In this document: positions 27,438 through 37,287 of the stretch, one piece after another
How the letters are laid out: each line of letters starts with the position of its first letter
Position numbering within the stretch: the stretch's first letter is position 1
Assembly: GCA_964577805.1 (NCBI GenBank)
Contig: CAZOAG010000003.1
Span: 62,001 to 126,000 of the forward strand
DNA: 64,000 nucleotides
Direction of reading: 5' to 3'
From: CAZPRW01 sp964577805
GTDB lineage: Bacteria; Verrucomicrobiota; Verrucomicrobiia; Opitutales; JAIRKQ01
Notes under the pieces: model-generated
The model's input: only the letters and a program-made list of their open reading frames with translations
Database searches by the model: none
Told to the model about the DNA's origin: nothing
Translations under genes and position numbers: made by a program

Positions 27438-28253
27438 ATGAGAACTTCACCTCAAGAATTATTTGAAGCTGGTGTTCATATCGGACATCAAAAACGACGC
27501 TGGAACCCAAAAACACGACCATATATTTTCGATCATCGTGGTGGTGTTACAATCATTGACCTTGTAAAAACATGCGATCAAATAGAAAAAGCATGTGAAA
27601 TAGCCAAGAAGGTTGTTGCTGGCGGTGCAGACATTTGGTTTGTTGGAACTAAGAAACAGGCAAAGGATATCATTAAAGAAGGTGCAATGGCCGTGGAGAT
27701 GCCATTCTGTGTTAATAGATGGCTCGGTGGAACATTGACAAATTTCCAAACAATCGAGCGTAGTCTGAATAAATTCAGAAAGTTTTTAAAAATGGAAGAA
27801 TCTGGCGAATTGGCCAAGATGCATAAAAAAGAAGCGGCTGCTGTAAAACGTGAAATGAACCGCATGCACTCCAATTTCGAAGGATTGATGCAAATCGATG
27901 ATTTGCCTGGTGCATTGTTCGTTGTCGATGTAATGCATGAAGATATCGCTGTCGCTGAGGCAAGAAAAATTGGAATTCCTGTAATTGGAATTGTTGATAC
28001 AAATTCTGACCCAACAACTGTGGATTATCCTATCATGTGCAATGATGATTCTGCAAAAGCAATACGTATGATCGTCGGCCTATTGTTGGAAGGCATCCAA
28101 GAAGGTATTGCAGTACGTGGCGAGAAAAAATCAGTTAAGAAAAAATTATTATCATCTGGCGATTTGGTGAAGATCGTGCCTGAAGTATCAATATCGGAAT
28201 GTATCGTTCAAGAAATGTCAGCTAGCGATAATAATACTGCAACGAAAGAATAA
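27438..28253 (+). CDS. rpsB: 30S ribosomal protein S2
   Basis: Start taken at MRTSPQELFEAGVHIGH (27438); the frame is open 12 codons upstream but S2 begins here. The conserved HxGHQKRRWNPKTRPYIF segment, WLGGTLTNFQT and DIPVIGIVDTN-type motif (KIGIPVIGIVDTN) are present. The C-terminus has an extra tail of about 30 residues. It forms an operon with tsf 13 bases downstream. Confidence 0.96.
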   Translation: MRTSPQELFEAGVHIGHQKRRWNPKTRPYIFDHRGGVTIIDLVKTCDQIEKACEIAKKVVAGGADIWFVGTKKQAKDIIKEGAMAVEMPFCVNRWLGGTLTNFQTIERSLNKFRKFLKMEESGELAKMHKKEAAAVKREMNRMHSNFEGLMQIDDLPGALFVVDVMHEDIAVAEARKIGIPVIGIVDTNSDPTTVDYPIMCNDDSAKAIRMIVGLLLEGIQEGIAVRGEKKSVKKKLLSSGDLVKIVPEVSISECIVQEMSASDNNTATKE

Positions 28254-28266
28254 GGAACATAACATC

Positions 28267-28857
28267 ATGACAGAAATCAATGCAAAAATGGTAAATGACT
28301 TGCGCCAGGCAACTGGTGCAGGCATGATGGAGTGCAAAAAAGCATTAGTTGAAGCAAATGGTAATATTGAAGAAGCTACAACAATTCTGAAGAAAAAAGG
28401 TATTGCAAGTGCAGCTAAAAAGGCTGGCCGAGATGCTTCAGAAGGCATTATTCAATCTTACATTCATGCCGGCGGTCGCGTTGGTGTGTTGTTGGAATTG
28501 AATTGCGAGACAGATTTCGTTGCTAAAAACGAATCGTTCCAGCAGTTAGCGAAAGATATTTGTATGCACATTGCGGCAATGTCCCCATTGTACGTATCAG
28601 CTGAAGAAATTCCATCAGAATTAGAACAAAAAGAACGTGAAATTGCACTGGAACAATGTGCAGGCAAGCCAGAAAATGCTATAGAAAAAATCGTAGCTGG
28701 TAAATTGGCAAAATGGCACAGTGAAATTTGCCTACTAAATCAACCGTTCGTAAAGGATCAGGATCATAGTGTTGAAGCACATATTGCTCAATGCATAGCC
28801 AAAATCGGCGAAAATATAAAAGTTCGTCGATTTGTACGGTATCAAATTGGACAATAA
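28267..28857 (+). CDS. tsf: Elongation factor Ts
   Basis: The nucleotide exchange factor of EF-Tu. The N-terminal UBA-like domain (LRQATGAGMMECKKAL) and the TDFVAKN motif that contacts EF-Tu are intact. At 196 residues it is the short form, similar in size to Thermus and cyanobacterial EF-Ts, with a single core subdomain. It ends in FVRYQIGQ and is followed directly by a strong terminator. Confidence 0.96.
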   Translation: MTEINAKMVNDLRQATGAGMMECKKALVEANGNIEEATTILKKKGIASAAKKAGRDASEGIIQSYIHAGGRVGVLLELNCETDFVAKNESFQQLAKDICMHIAAMSPLYVSAEEIPSELEQKEREIALEQCAGKPENAIEKIVAGKLAKWHSEICLLNQPFVKDQDHSVEAHIAQCIAKIGENIKVRRFVRYQIGQ

Positions 28858-28879
28858 AAAATTTTTAGTCAAAAAAAAG

Positions 28880-28910
28880 CCCTCATGACATTTCTCATGA
28901 GGGTTTTTAA
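28880..28910. terminator. Terminator after rpsB-tsf, bidirectional in form
   Basis: A 9-bp stem CCCTCATGA / TCATGAGGG (28880-28888 and 28895-28903), with an A run on one side and T run on the other, so it can stop tsf transcription and also transcripts coming from the minus-strand genes beyond. Confidence 0.85.
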
Positions 28911-28989
28911 TTTTTAAAGATAGAAATTTTGATCAAAACGAAGAAAAAAAGGATGCTTATAGGAGCATCTATACGGTCCACAATTCATG

Positions 28990-29181
28990 TCAACCAACAA
29001 AACAATCATTGTATACTTCTGCTATCGCAACGAAATCACCATTGGCCAACTCTGCTATTCCTGCTGAATCATACCAGCGGGTTCCATGCGCTCCAGAACC
29101 ATCGTTTACTGCCTGAGCAGCAATTTTTATCACCCATTGCTCAATTGCACTATCAATACTTGTATCATTATACAGCAGCAT
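28990..29181 (-). CDS. Small hypothetical protein overlapping the preceding gene
   Basis: A 63-residue frame whose ATG overlaps the last 14 bases of the hydrophobic-protein gene upstream, a layout typical of translational coupling. Its composition is protein-like (DSAGIAELANGDFVAIAEVY) with no low-complexity runs. No family is recognised. It could equally be the frameshifted C-terminus of the upstream gene. Confidence 0.35.
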   Translation of the reverse strand: MLLYNDTSIDSAIEQWVIKIAAQAVNDGSGAHGTRWYDSAGIAELANGDFVAIAEVYNDCFVG

Positions 29182-29977
29182 TTAACACTGGTTGCACTTG
29201 GCTAAGATGCTGATACAAAACTCCCGACAACCAACAACATGCATTCACCGTCAATTTAGCAATAATAGGCAACATTCCAATGCAACATTGTGTCGTACTT
29301 GCGATATTAAATCCAGAATTTGCATTTTTTGTAAACAATAATGGAAATTTTAATAATGCATGTGCATCGAATACTACATCTGAAATCGCTCTGCAACCAT
29401 CTTTTTTCTCTATATACTGCTGTATAAAATACATTCCAATACCTAACGCCAACCATGCTAGACAATGCTGACAAACTAATCCGATGACAGAGCATGCTAC
29501 CGCTGATAATAATGGATATAAAAATGCACGTAGACCATGTTGTTTTACATTATCTGCAAACACGGGATCACGAAAATATTTTACCACAACATCAATTGCA
29601 CTAATACATAGTTGTGCAACAGTCAATATGGCGTTGAAGTGTTTGAACATATTCCAAGTGATACCAAACGCATAAAGATATCCCTCGATCGATTTCACAA
29701 ACATACTACCTGCTGATACAACAGTCGACAGTTGCATCTTTCCTGAATTATGGTTGTAAATAAACTTATCAAACAAATTATGTTCTTTGCATCCAACTAT
29801 ATCAGTATCAAACTTAAGAGCAGGAGAAAAGCTGCCAATAATGGGAGCAACTGTCTTCTTAAAAAAAACATTTTCAACATTCGACGAATTTATCTTCGTT
29901 ATAAGACTAACGCTTTTCCCAAGACTAAATACATCTTTTAAAACAGCATCAACATTGGTATAATCCGAAACATCCAT
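29168..29977 (-). CDS. Hypothetical hydrophobic protein, Inc-like effector candidate
   Basis: Not a recognised family. The 269-residue product has a polar first third (to about residue 85) and then several hydrophobic stretches, including two closely spaced ones near 145-185 (FLYPLLSAVACSVIGLV; LAWLALGIGMYFIQQY) separated by only a few residues. Paired hydrophobic hairpins without a signal peptide are the hallmark of chlamydial inclusion membrane proteins, which are T3SS substrates. Many Cys and His residues are present. The role is inferred from topology and from the presence of T3SS genes in the window; a plain inner membrane protein is possible. Confidence 0.45.
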   Translation of the reverse strand: MDVSDYTNVDAVLKDVFSLGKSVSLITKINSSNVENVFFKKTVAPIIGSFSPALKFDTDIVGCKEHNLFDKFIYNHNSGKMQLSTVVSAGSMFVKSIEGYLYAFGITWNMFKHFNAILTVAQLCISAIDVVVKYFRDPVFADNVKQHGLRAFLYPLLSAVACSVIGLVCQHCLAWLALGIGMYFIQQYIEKKDGCRAISDVVFDAHALLKFPLLFTKNANSGFNIASTTQCCIGMLPIIAKLTVNACCWLSGVLYQHLSQVQPVLNAAV

Positions 29978-30071
29978 GAGGTCATCCCATTTTTTGTTAC
30001 GCGAATATACCTATTTATAACACAACAAAATGTCAATCTTTTGCTGGCAAGCTTTTGTAAAACATGCAAAT

Positions 30072-31553
30072 TTATATTGACCATTTTGCCGCACGCATAT
30101 CACCATATTCAATAAATGCCTGATGCATACCAAACGCATTTTTAATAGAAAATGGTTGATGCCCGCCATGCGATAATTTTACATAATCTCTCAATAATTC
30201 CCGATATGTAGGATGTGCGCAATTTTCTATGATTAAGTGCGCTCGTTGCCATGGATCTTTCCCTCGCAAATCTGCAATACCTTGCTCTGTAATGAGCACT
30301 TTGACAGAATGTTCGGAATGGTCAATATGGCTGCATAATGGAACAATTGTACTAATGGTCCCATTTTTGGCAGTAGATTTACATGTAAATATTGATATTT
30401 GTGAATTTCTTGAAAAATCAGCTGCACCACCGATACCATTAAGAATATTTTTTCCTAAAACATGTGTACTATTAACATTCCCTGTAATATCTGCTTCTAA
30501 TGCTGTATTAATGGCAATTAATCCCAATCTTAATGCAATCTCCGGATGATTTGTTATTTCTTCCGTACGCAAAACAATACGTTCTTTGAAGAAAGCTAAA
30601 TTATTATAAATGTCCCTCAAACATTCTTCTGTAACCGCTAATGCACATGCACTTGCATATGTTATTTTGCCATCTTTCATAGCATCTATCACAGCATCTT
30701 GCAATACTTCAGAAAACATCGTAAATGGCGGAATATCCAACTCTTGTGACATCGCATATAATACAGCATTAGCAATATTTCCCACACCGGATTGTATTGG
30801 TAAAAATGTTTTCGGCAACTGTCCATTTTTTATTTCATTCGCAAGAAATTTTGCAACATTAGCGCCGATAGCATCGGTTTCATCATCAGATAACGATAAT
30901 GTAAATGCTTCATCTGGAATATTTGTTCTTATAGCACACAATATTTTTTTCTTATCGACCTTTATTATATCCGTACCAATACGATCATTGACCTTCGTCA
31001 ATGGAATTGGTAATGTATTTGGGGCTAATGCAATATCGCAAATGTCATGCAATCCACGAATAGCAGTAGGATGATATTCGTTGATTTCAATAATGATATG
31101 TTTCGCAAGTTGACAAAAAACATTACTGATCCCTACACCAGTTGTTAACACAATCTCACCGTTTGATGTAACATCAGCAGCCTCAATAACAGCAAGATCA
31201 ATATTTCCCAAAACACCCTGTTTTAATTGCTGAACAAAATGCGAAACATGCATATCCCAATAATGTACTTCTCCAGCATTAATTGCATGCCGCATATTTG
31301 CATTGCTTTGGTATGGTGTACGAGATATTACAGCATGTTCTTTTACCAACGCACTTTCAACAGTATCACCCATCGATGCACCAGCTATAACATGTATCCC
31401 AAATTCATGACCTGCAAGATGTTCTTCGCGCGCTTTATTAGCAATCGCAAGACCACAGACCTTGGGACATCCAGCAGGGGTAAAACCACCAAATGCTACC
31501 CTATCTCCATGACTAACAAAATTAGCTATTTCATCGAAGTGTAATTCTCTCAT
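30072..31553 (-). CDS. Acetyl-CoA hydrolase/transferase family CoA-transferase
   Basis: A class I CoA-transferase of 493 residues, closest in pattern to succinyl-CoA:acetate CoA-transferases and Cat1-type enzymes. Visible motifs are GGFTPAGCPK at the N-terminus, IQSGVGNIANAVL (the CoA-binding GxGN turn), MFSEVLQDA with the catalytic Glu, and the C-terminal VLITEQGIADLRGK. Such enzymes swap CoA between succinate, acetate or butyrate, and could salvage acetyl-CoA from host acetate. The exact substrate pair cannot be determined. Monocistronic as far as visible. Confidence 0.88.
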   Translation of the reverse strand: MRELHFDEIANFVSHGDRVAFGGFTPAGCPKVCGLAIANKAREEHLAGHEFGIHVIAGASMGDTVESALVKEHAVISRTPYQSNANMRHAINAGEVHYWDMHVSHFVQQLKQGVLGNIDLAVIEAADVTSNGEIVLTTGVGISNVFCQLAKHIIIEINEYHPTAIRGLHDICDIALAPNTLPIPLTKVNDRIGTDIIKVDKKKILCAIRTNIPDEAFTLSLSDDETDAIGANVAKFLANEIKNGQLPKTFLPIQSGVGNIANAVLYAMSQELDIPPFTMFSEVLQDAVIDAMKDGKITYASACALAVTEECLRDIYNNLAFFKERIVLRTEEITNHPEIALRLGLIAINTALEADITGNVNSTHVLGKNILNGIGGAADFSRNSQISIFTCKSTAKNGTISTIVPLCSHIDHSEHSVKVLITEQGIADLRGKDPWQRAHLIIENCAHPTYRELLRDYVKLSHGGHQPFSIKNAFGMHQAFIEYGDMRAAKWSI

Positions 31554-31804
31554 TTTGTACCAACATACCTACCATATATATTCCTGCGACAAAAATTTTC
31601 CATTTTTTATAACAACAATGACTATTGGTAAAAAACTCGCCACAATAGTGACATTTTATCGAAATACCACATATCAAATAAAGCACTTACTGTGCAAATA
31701 GTATCATCACAAAAAATCTTATTAACTATCACTACATCAGCCAGCGAAACTTATATACTCGCTCAATAAAGAAAATTTCTTTGCAAGAACGAATAGAGAT
31801 AAAA

Positions 31805-32731
31805 TTATTTTAATAGATCTCGCAAAATCTCTGCATCAGCAACAAACGCCCGTATTCCACTAGACAATTTTTCTGTCGCCATAGCATCTTGATTTAATGC
31901 AAATCTAAAATCTGACTCATTATATTGTACTTTCTGAATACTCATCTTTTTAGAATCAGACAGATCCAGCTGACACTGTAAATCACCGTCACATTTATCA
32001 AGCTCCTTCAATAATGCAGGACTAATAGTCAACAAATCACATCCGGCTAAAGCAATAATTTCGCCAACATTACGGAAACTTGCACCCATAATTTCTGTAT
32101 TATATCCAAAATGTTTGTAATAATGAAAAATCGATTTAACCGACAAAACACCTGGATCATTATCAGCAGTATAAATCTGACCATTCTGATTGGCATACCA
32201 GTCTAAAATACGACCCACAAATGGTGAAATCAATTTTACTCCTGCATCAGCACAAGCTACCGCTTGACACAATGAAAACAACAATGTCAGATTACAATGT
32301 ATTCCTTCTTGTTCCAATATCCTGGCTGCTTGAATTCCTTCCCAAGTTGCAGCAATTTTTATCAACACACGATCATTTGATATTCCATGACCATTATATA
32401 ATTTCATCAATTCGCGTGCCTTATTAACGGTACTTTTGGTATCAAATGATAGTCTAGCATCAACTTCTGTCGACACACGACCATTAATAAGCTCTAAAAT
32501 CTCTAATCCGAATAATACTACTAGATAATCTGATGGTGTGCTCGCCCCAACCTTTTTATATCCACTACTAGCTTTGGTCAACAAATGTTTATATTTTTCT
32601 TGTTTTGCTGCTTTTAAAATCAATGAAGGATTTGTTGTCGCATCTGATGGAGAAAATTGCTGAATAGATTCAAAATCGCCCGTGTCAGCAACGACTTTTG
32701 TCATTGTTTTTAATTGGTCTAATAACGTCAT
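31805..32731 (-). CDS. tal: Transaldolase
   Basis: The TalB-type enzyme of the non-oxidative pentose phosphate pathway. The start at MTLLDQLKTMTKVVADTGD is chosen because TalB begins here; the frame is open 12 codons upstream. Motifs DATTNPSLIL, EVDARLSFDT, the Schiff-base Lys in DRVLIKIAATWEG, CNLTLLFS and SPFVGRILDWY are all intact over 308 residues. With PPDK and the CoA-transferase it indicates working central carbon metabolism. Confidence 0.96.
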   Translation of the reverse strand: MTLLDQLKTMTKVVADTGDFESIQQFSPSDATTNPSLILKAAKQEKYKHLLTKASSGYKKVGASTPSDYLVVLFGLEILELINGRVSTEVDARLSFDTKSTVNKARELMKLYNGHGISNDRVLIKIAATWEGIQAARILEQEGIHCNLTLLFSLCQAVACADAGVKLISPFVGRILDWYANQNGQIYTADNDPGVLSVKSIFHYYKHFGYNTEIMGASFRNVGEIIALAGCDLLTISPALLKELDKCDGDLQCQLDLSDSKKMSIQKVQYNESDFRFALNQDAMATEKLSSGIRAFVADAEILRDLLK

Positions 32732-32941
32732 CGCCAGCGATAAAAAGGAATGATTCCTATAGATCAAGAAATTGTATGTACATCACATAACACCACCGAT
32801 AACATTTAACTTTTCTCAGTTATAAATTTCATATTAGTACAAGCCAAAACTCAACTCATACTACTAAAGATAATCTTTAAATCTTGCTGTTTTGCACAAG
32901 ATCAATCTATACTATATTCGCCAAAGCATGTCAGATCTTGC

Positions 32942-33910
32942 TCAACATTTACACATTCTGTTTTTGTATCTAAGATAATAATACAAACCTTTTATTTTGT
33001 TGATTAATTTACAATGAAAATATCCCCAAAAATATAATTTATATTCTATGCCAAGAATATTTCCATTTTCCTTATTCTTTACAAGGAAACCTTCTATTCC
33101 CTGCATTTGTTCTTTGTTCAAAAGTTTAAAAACAACATTGAAATTGTATGCCTGCAAAGCCTTCATTAAGGCCTCCTTCAAAGCATAATTGCGCAAATAG
33201 GCATACTTACCTTTGGCGCATTTTATTTTTTCCATAGCAGATAAAAACAACACGTATCTCCAATCAGAAAGACTTAAAGTAGTCATAATACTCGATTCAT
33301 TTGTTTTATCATAAAAATAGTAAACTTTTTCATTTGTAATAATTTTCTTAGCAGCTGTTATCACATGTGGCATAACGTAGTTATCCTCATGTTTTAAGCC
33401 AACAGGGAAACGCAAATTTTTCCAGATCAACGATTTGTACAATTTACACACCACCATCACTGGCGCTTTTGAAAAGTACCAAAGCCTATCACATTCAGCA
33501 GACTTAACTTTCAAGCGTTTCACGACTTTATTTTTAAAAATTTCCGCATAGTTAAAGACTATTAAATCTGCATTAGCTTCAATCATTTTTTCTAAATTGT
33601 CTTTCAGCAAATCTTCATGTATATAATCATCACTATCGACAAAACAAATATACTCACCAATAGCACAATCAAGTGCTTCATTCCTAGCATCACTCGTACC
33701 ACCGTTCTCTTTGTGTATAACTTTTATCCTATTATCCTTTCGTGCATATTCATCACAAATGTCACCACACCTATCGGGCGACCCATCATCTACTAAAATC
33801 AATTCAAAGTCAGCAAACGACTGTTTTAATATGGAATCGATGCATCTATGAAGGTACTTTTCTGCATTATACACCGGCACAATAACAGATACAACCGTCT
33901 TCAAACCCAT
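32942..33910 (-). CDS. Glycosyltransferase family 2
   Basis: A GT-A fold transferase of 322 residues. VSVIVPVYNAEKYLHRCIDS, LVDDGSPD (nucleotide binding), ENGGTSDARN and the DXD-like FVDSDD are all present. The C-terminal part is basic and aromatic-rich, as in enzymes that add a sugar to a capsule, LPS or O-antigen unit. The acceptor and donor cannot be told. No other sugar-transfer genes are adjacent. Confidence 0.9.
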   Translation of the reverse strand: MGLKTVVSVIVPVYNAEKYLHRCIDSILKQSFADFELILVDDGSPDRCGDICDEYARKDNRIKVIHKENGGTSDARNEALDCAIGEYICFVDSDDYIHEDLLKDNLEKMIEANADLIVFNYAEIFKNKVVKRLKVKSAECDRLWYFSKAPVMVVCKLYKSLIWKNLRFPVGLKHEDNYVMPHVITAAKKIITNEKVYYFYDKTNESSIMTTLSLSDWRYVLFLSAMEKIKCAKGKYAYLRNYALKEALMKALQAYNFNVVFKLLNKEQMQGIEGFLVKNKENGNILGIEYKLYFWGYFHCKLINKIKGLYYYLRYKNRMCKC

Positions 33911-34114
33911 CCACCATCCGTATCGTGTTTATAGTCCTTTGCAAGCCTTTTCCATTTTCTTCACTCCCGTATCTGCATTACAAAATTCTTAGTTAATAGT
34001 ATCTAATACTGATACAATCTATGTTGTCTTGACATTCTTACTGCTTAAAAATCAACTCTCCATACATCATTTATATTGATTAAAAAAATTTATGTCGTAC
34101 TTCTTGCTGATAAT

Positions 34115-34840
34115 ATGAGATTGCAAAAATTTTTAGCATTGCAAACAGTGTCATCACGAAGGAAAGCAGAAGAGCATATCATAGCTGGCAATGTCTTGGT
34201 CAATGGTAAAGTTGCAAAAATTGGTGATGTCATAGATCCGACTGTCGATGAAGTGACATTGAACGGTGTATCAATATCCAACAATATAGCTATTTTACAA
34301 AAGCAACCTCTAGTATTAATGCTAAACAAACCATCAGGATGCGTGTGTAGCCACGATGATAAATATAACCCATTCACTATATTCGATCTTATCCCAAAAG
34401 AATTCGCCAAAAAGAAATTACTGTTCTGTGGTCGTCTCGATAAAGAAACAGAAGGCATGATAATTATTACAGATAATGGTGATTTTGCACAAAAAATTAC
34501 ACATCCATCATCTGGAATAAAAAAACATTATGAAGTGCTCTTATCCCGCCACTTGACAGAAAATGTAATAAAACAATCGATCCGCGGAATTACAGATAAT
34601 GGTGAATTTTTAAAGTTTGAAAAAATTATATCAATCGGAAAAGGTCGTATGCGCGGGCTAGCATATGAAATCGTCCTATCACAAGGAAAAAAGAACGAAA
34701 TACACCGCGTATTTGAACATTTTGGAATATTTGTAAAAAGTTTAAAACGAACACGGATCGGTGGGCTATCAATGCACGGTGTCGCAACAGGAAAATGTCG
34801 TAGGTTGACAGAGAAAGAAATCCAACGATTATTTGAATAA
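34115..34840 (+). CDS. RNA pseudouridine synthase, RsuA/RluB family
   Basis: An N-terminal S4 RNA-binding domain (MRLQKFLALQTVSSRRKAEE) is followed by the pseudouridine synthase core with the catalytic Asp in CGRLDKETEGM and LMLNKPSGCV. The start at 34115 matches the family's usual MRLxKFLA beginning. The C-terminal GKKNEIHRVFEHFG segment is typical. Substrate could be 16S U516 (RsuA), 23S U2605 (RluB) or similar; sequence reading alone does not separate them. Confidence 0.92.
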   Translation: MRLQKFLALQTVSSRRKAEEHIIAGNVLVNGKVAKIGDVIDPTVDEVTLNGVSISNNIAILQKQPLVLMLNKPSGCVCSHDDKYNPFTIFDLIPKEFAKKKLLFCGRLDKETEGMIIITDNGDFAQKITHPSSGIKKHYEVLLSRHLTENVIKQSIRGITDNGEFLKFEKIISIGKGRMRGLAYEIVLSQGKKNEIHRVFEHFGIFVKSLKRTRIGGLSMHGVATGKCRRLTEKEIQRLFE

Positions 34841-34926
34841 TTTTCAGTAAAATATAAATATTTTGCTTACATAACAAAATAAAGGCACTGATTATTTGGT
34901 TGTTCTAACTAGCTTAATATCAGACT

Positions 34927-36144
34927 CTAATGCCCATCACATTCTAAAAACTTTCCATCAGTTTTCTGTCCAGAATCACGAAACACCATAGATACTGCAC
35001 GGTCATTAAAATTATAGTAGTGATAAATAAAATTTAACTCGTTATTGAAGACAACATGTCGCAACAATCTTCTGTCACATATAAACCTTTGTAAATTTGC
35101 ACATGTTGATAAATCTAGACCACGCAAGCCTGTACCTTCGCACCATAACGTTTGCAATTCAAACGGGATATTTCCTATATGTGCCAATCTGTTACAATCC
35201 CTACAATAGAAAAATGTCAACGATTCTGGGAGGTTTCTTAGATGAATAATAGGATTGCCGGAAACATCCATCAAAGAAAGATTTGATGGAATATTATCAA
35301 TCAATGCAATATTATTTTTTTGGCATTTTAAATGGAGCAAGCCAGCAGGCAAATGACATAATTCCTGCAATTGATTACTGCTACAATCGAGCATTCGCAA
35401 ATTATTCGGCAGATGATCTAGCCACTCAATATCATTATGCGAACAAATCAATGATTTCAAATTACGTGGCAAATTGTCAATTTCTGTAATATTGGTACAA
35501 CTACACGTCAATACCCTCAATTCACTCGGCAACTCATCTAAGTCTCTAATGCCAGTACATGAACAATCAAGCTCCAATAAAGACTCTGGCAAATCAATAA
35601 GTCTTGTTAAATTAGATATTTCATTGCAACTCAATGCCACAAGGTTTTCAAACCTAGAAAAGTTCAATGCAATTGAATCAAATCGCGTATATTGATAATC
35701 CCATCCTTTAATTTTCAAACGTTCAACATCTGGACTGATTTCGTCGAGCAAATCTTGTATAATAACATTATCTCTCACCTTGATTTTTGCACATAAACAG
35801 CACCTATCCCTATATACTCGCACATCACAAACTTCATTATGCTTTTCAAAAAAAGTAACGGGTTTTAAATCATAATGCGAAAATTCAATTATTTCAGACT
35901 CAAACTGATTTAATGCTCGTTCATTAGGATTAATCTGTGAAGCAACTGCAGGCAATGTTGCAACAGAAGTATCTATATGATATCCAGCATACGATCCTTC
36001 ATTTTCAACATCATCGATAATATCCATTTGAACATCTTGTTCTATTTGAACAATCTTGTCTTCAACATACTGAACTTTATTCATTACCATTGCCATGGTA
36101 TCAGAAAAACTTTTCTTAAGCAATGCAAATTCTAAAAATGCCAC
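34927..36144 (-). CDS. Leucine-rich repeat protein, candidate secreted effector
   Basis: A 405-residue protein without a signal peptide. From about residue 165 to 345 it carries roughly eight LRR units of 20-22 residues with the pattern LPxxLxxLxCxxNxIxxLxx (for example LPNNLRMLDCSSNQLQELCH), the short bacterial type of YopM, SlrP and IpaH. Cys occupies the position before the variable Asn in nearly every unit. The first 100 residues are coiled and acidic. No catalytic E3 ligase domain (IpaH NEL) follows the repeats. Effector status is inferred from the repeat type plus the T3SS genes in the window. Confidence 0.75.
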   Translation of the reverse strand: MAFLEFALLKKSFSDTMAMVMNKVQYVEDKIVQIEQDVQMDIIDDVENEGSYAGYHIDTSVATLPAVASQINPNERALNQFESEIIEFSHYDLKPVTFFEKHNEVCDVRVYRDRCCLCAKIKVRDNVIIQDLLDEISPDVERLKIKGWDYQYTRFDSIALNFSRFENLVALSCNEISNLTRLIDLPESLLELDCSCTGIRDLDELPSELRVLTCSCTNITEIDNLPRNLKSLICSHNDIEWLDHLPNNLRMLDCSSNQLQELCHLPAGLLHLKCQKNNIALIDNIPSNLSLMDVSGNPIIHLRNLPESLTFFYCRDCNRLAHIGNIPFELQTLWCEGTGLRGLDLSTCANLQRFICDRRLLRHVVFNNELNFIYHYYNFNDRAVSMVFRDSGQKTDGKFLECDGH

Positions 36145-36391
36145 TTTCTTTCAAAAACTACAATCACATCTGTCAATGCAGCTACCACGAAAGCTGGCAA
36201 GCTACATTCATGTACAAATTTCGAATCAAGAAACAACTATTAAATTCCGACAATTTTCTATATTTACGAAACAAATGCTACACATCATGCTTTTAACATT
36301 TCTTAAAAAAGCAAAAATAACAATTATAATATAATTATTATAGTGTCGTCGTATTAACAAAAAACTGGCAATATTGATTATCGTTAATAAT

Positions 36392-37195
36392 ATGTCATGC
36401 GTGATAAAATTGTCAAAACGCAATACATTTATAATTATAGCATGTATAATCCTAACAACAGCAATGTTAGTGTTGAAAATATCATCTGATAAGAACGTTA
36501 ATGAATCAATTGCAGTAAGCTCACAATATATTATCAATGACGATGATGCTTTTTTAAATTATAAAAAACAACCATTCGCGTGGACAATACAGTCAACAGA
36601 CGAATTAGCCGTCCAAAATTTCGACCTATTCACTCCACCATCTATCTTCAAAAATGGAGATGAATATACTATCAAAACGTATAATACTATCATCATTGAT
36701 GATACATTTCCGTTATATTTATTCAGCATAAAGAAACGCCCATATCGTATAAAATTAGAAGGATATACTCGCGTAAACGGGAATGACAAAGAAGTAATAA
36801 TTTTATTGCGTGATATTGAAACAGGAGCACATGAAGAATGTCGTGTTGATACAACTAATAAAAATCTTAATGTAAGGATTGAAAAATTTGAATTAATTGG
36901 ATACGAAAAAAATGGTATTTACTACGAAGAACCATGCGTAACAATCTACGACAACACTACAGAGCGGGAACTGAAAATTACTGACAAAAAACAATTTTTC
37001 GATGACAAATATTTGATAATAATAAAAGATATCAACGGCAACGAATATACGTTAAAAGATATTGGAGACAGCATTACAATCGGTGACGCTACTTGCACAT
37101 TGCGTTCTTTTGACCCAAAAGAAGAATATGCAAAATTATTGTTGCAAGACGCAGAAGGGCAAGAATTCCGAAAAACAGTCAGACCAATAAAATAA
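36392..37195 (+). CDS. Conserved-looking hypothetical protein with one N-terminal membrane anchor
   Basis: Begins MSCVIKLSKRNTFIIIACII, a basic stretch then a single hydrophobic segment to about residue 30, after which 235 polar residues would be periplasmic. The region includes WTIQSTDELAVQNFDLFTPP and later short beta-rich repeats (DNTTERELKITDK; DINGNEYTLKDIG). I recall similar FDLFTPP-containing proteins in Opitutae but cannot name a family. The start at 36392 is the first ATG of the frame. Confidence 0.6.
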   Translation: MSCVIKLSKRNTFIIIACIILTTAMLVLKISSDKNVNESIAVSSQYIINDDDAFLNYKKQPFAWTIQSTDELAVQNFDLFTPPSIFKNGDEYTIKTYNTIIIDDTFPLYLFSIKKRPYRIKLEGYTRVNGNDKEVIILLRDIETGAHEECRVDTTNKNLNVRIEKFELIGYEKNGIYYEEPCVTIYDNTTERELKITDKKQFFDDKYLIIIKDINGNEYTLKDIGDSITIGDATCTLRSFDPKEEYAKLLLQDAEGQEFRKTVRPIK

Positions 37196-37213
37196 ACTCA
37201 TTCCATCATCCAA

Positions 37214-37260
37214 ATTAAACAATCATGTAATAATTAAGAAATTGTCCATGATTGTTTAAT
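37214..37260. terminator. Bidirectional terminator hairpin
   Basis: A 14-bp perfect AT-rich stem (ATTAAACAATCATG 37214-37227 / CATGATTGTTTAAT 37247-37260) between two convergent genes. Confidence 0.6.
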
Positions 37261-37287
37261 AATGCGCAGAGTTAATATGGTTATATT

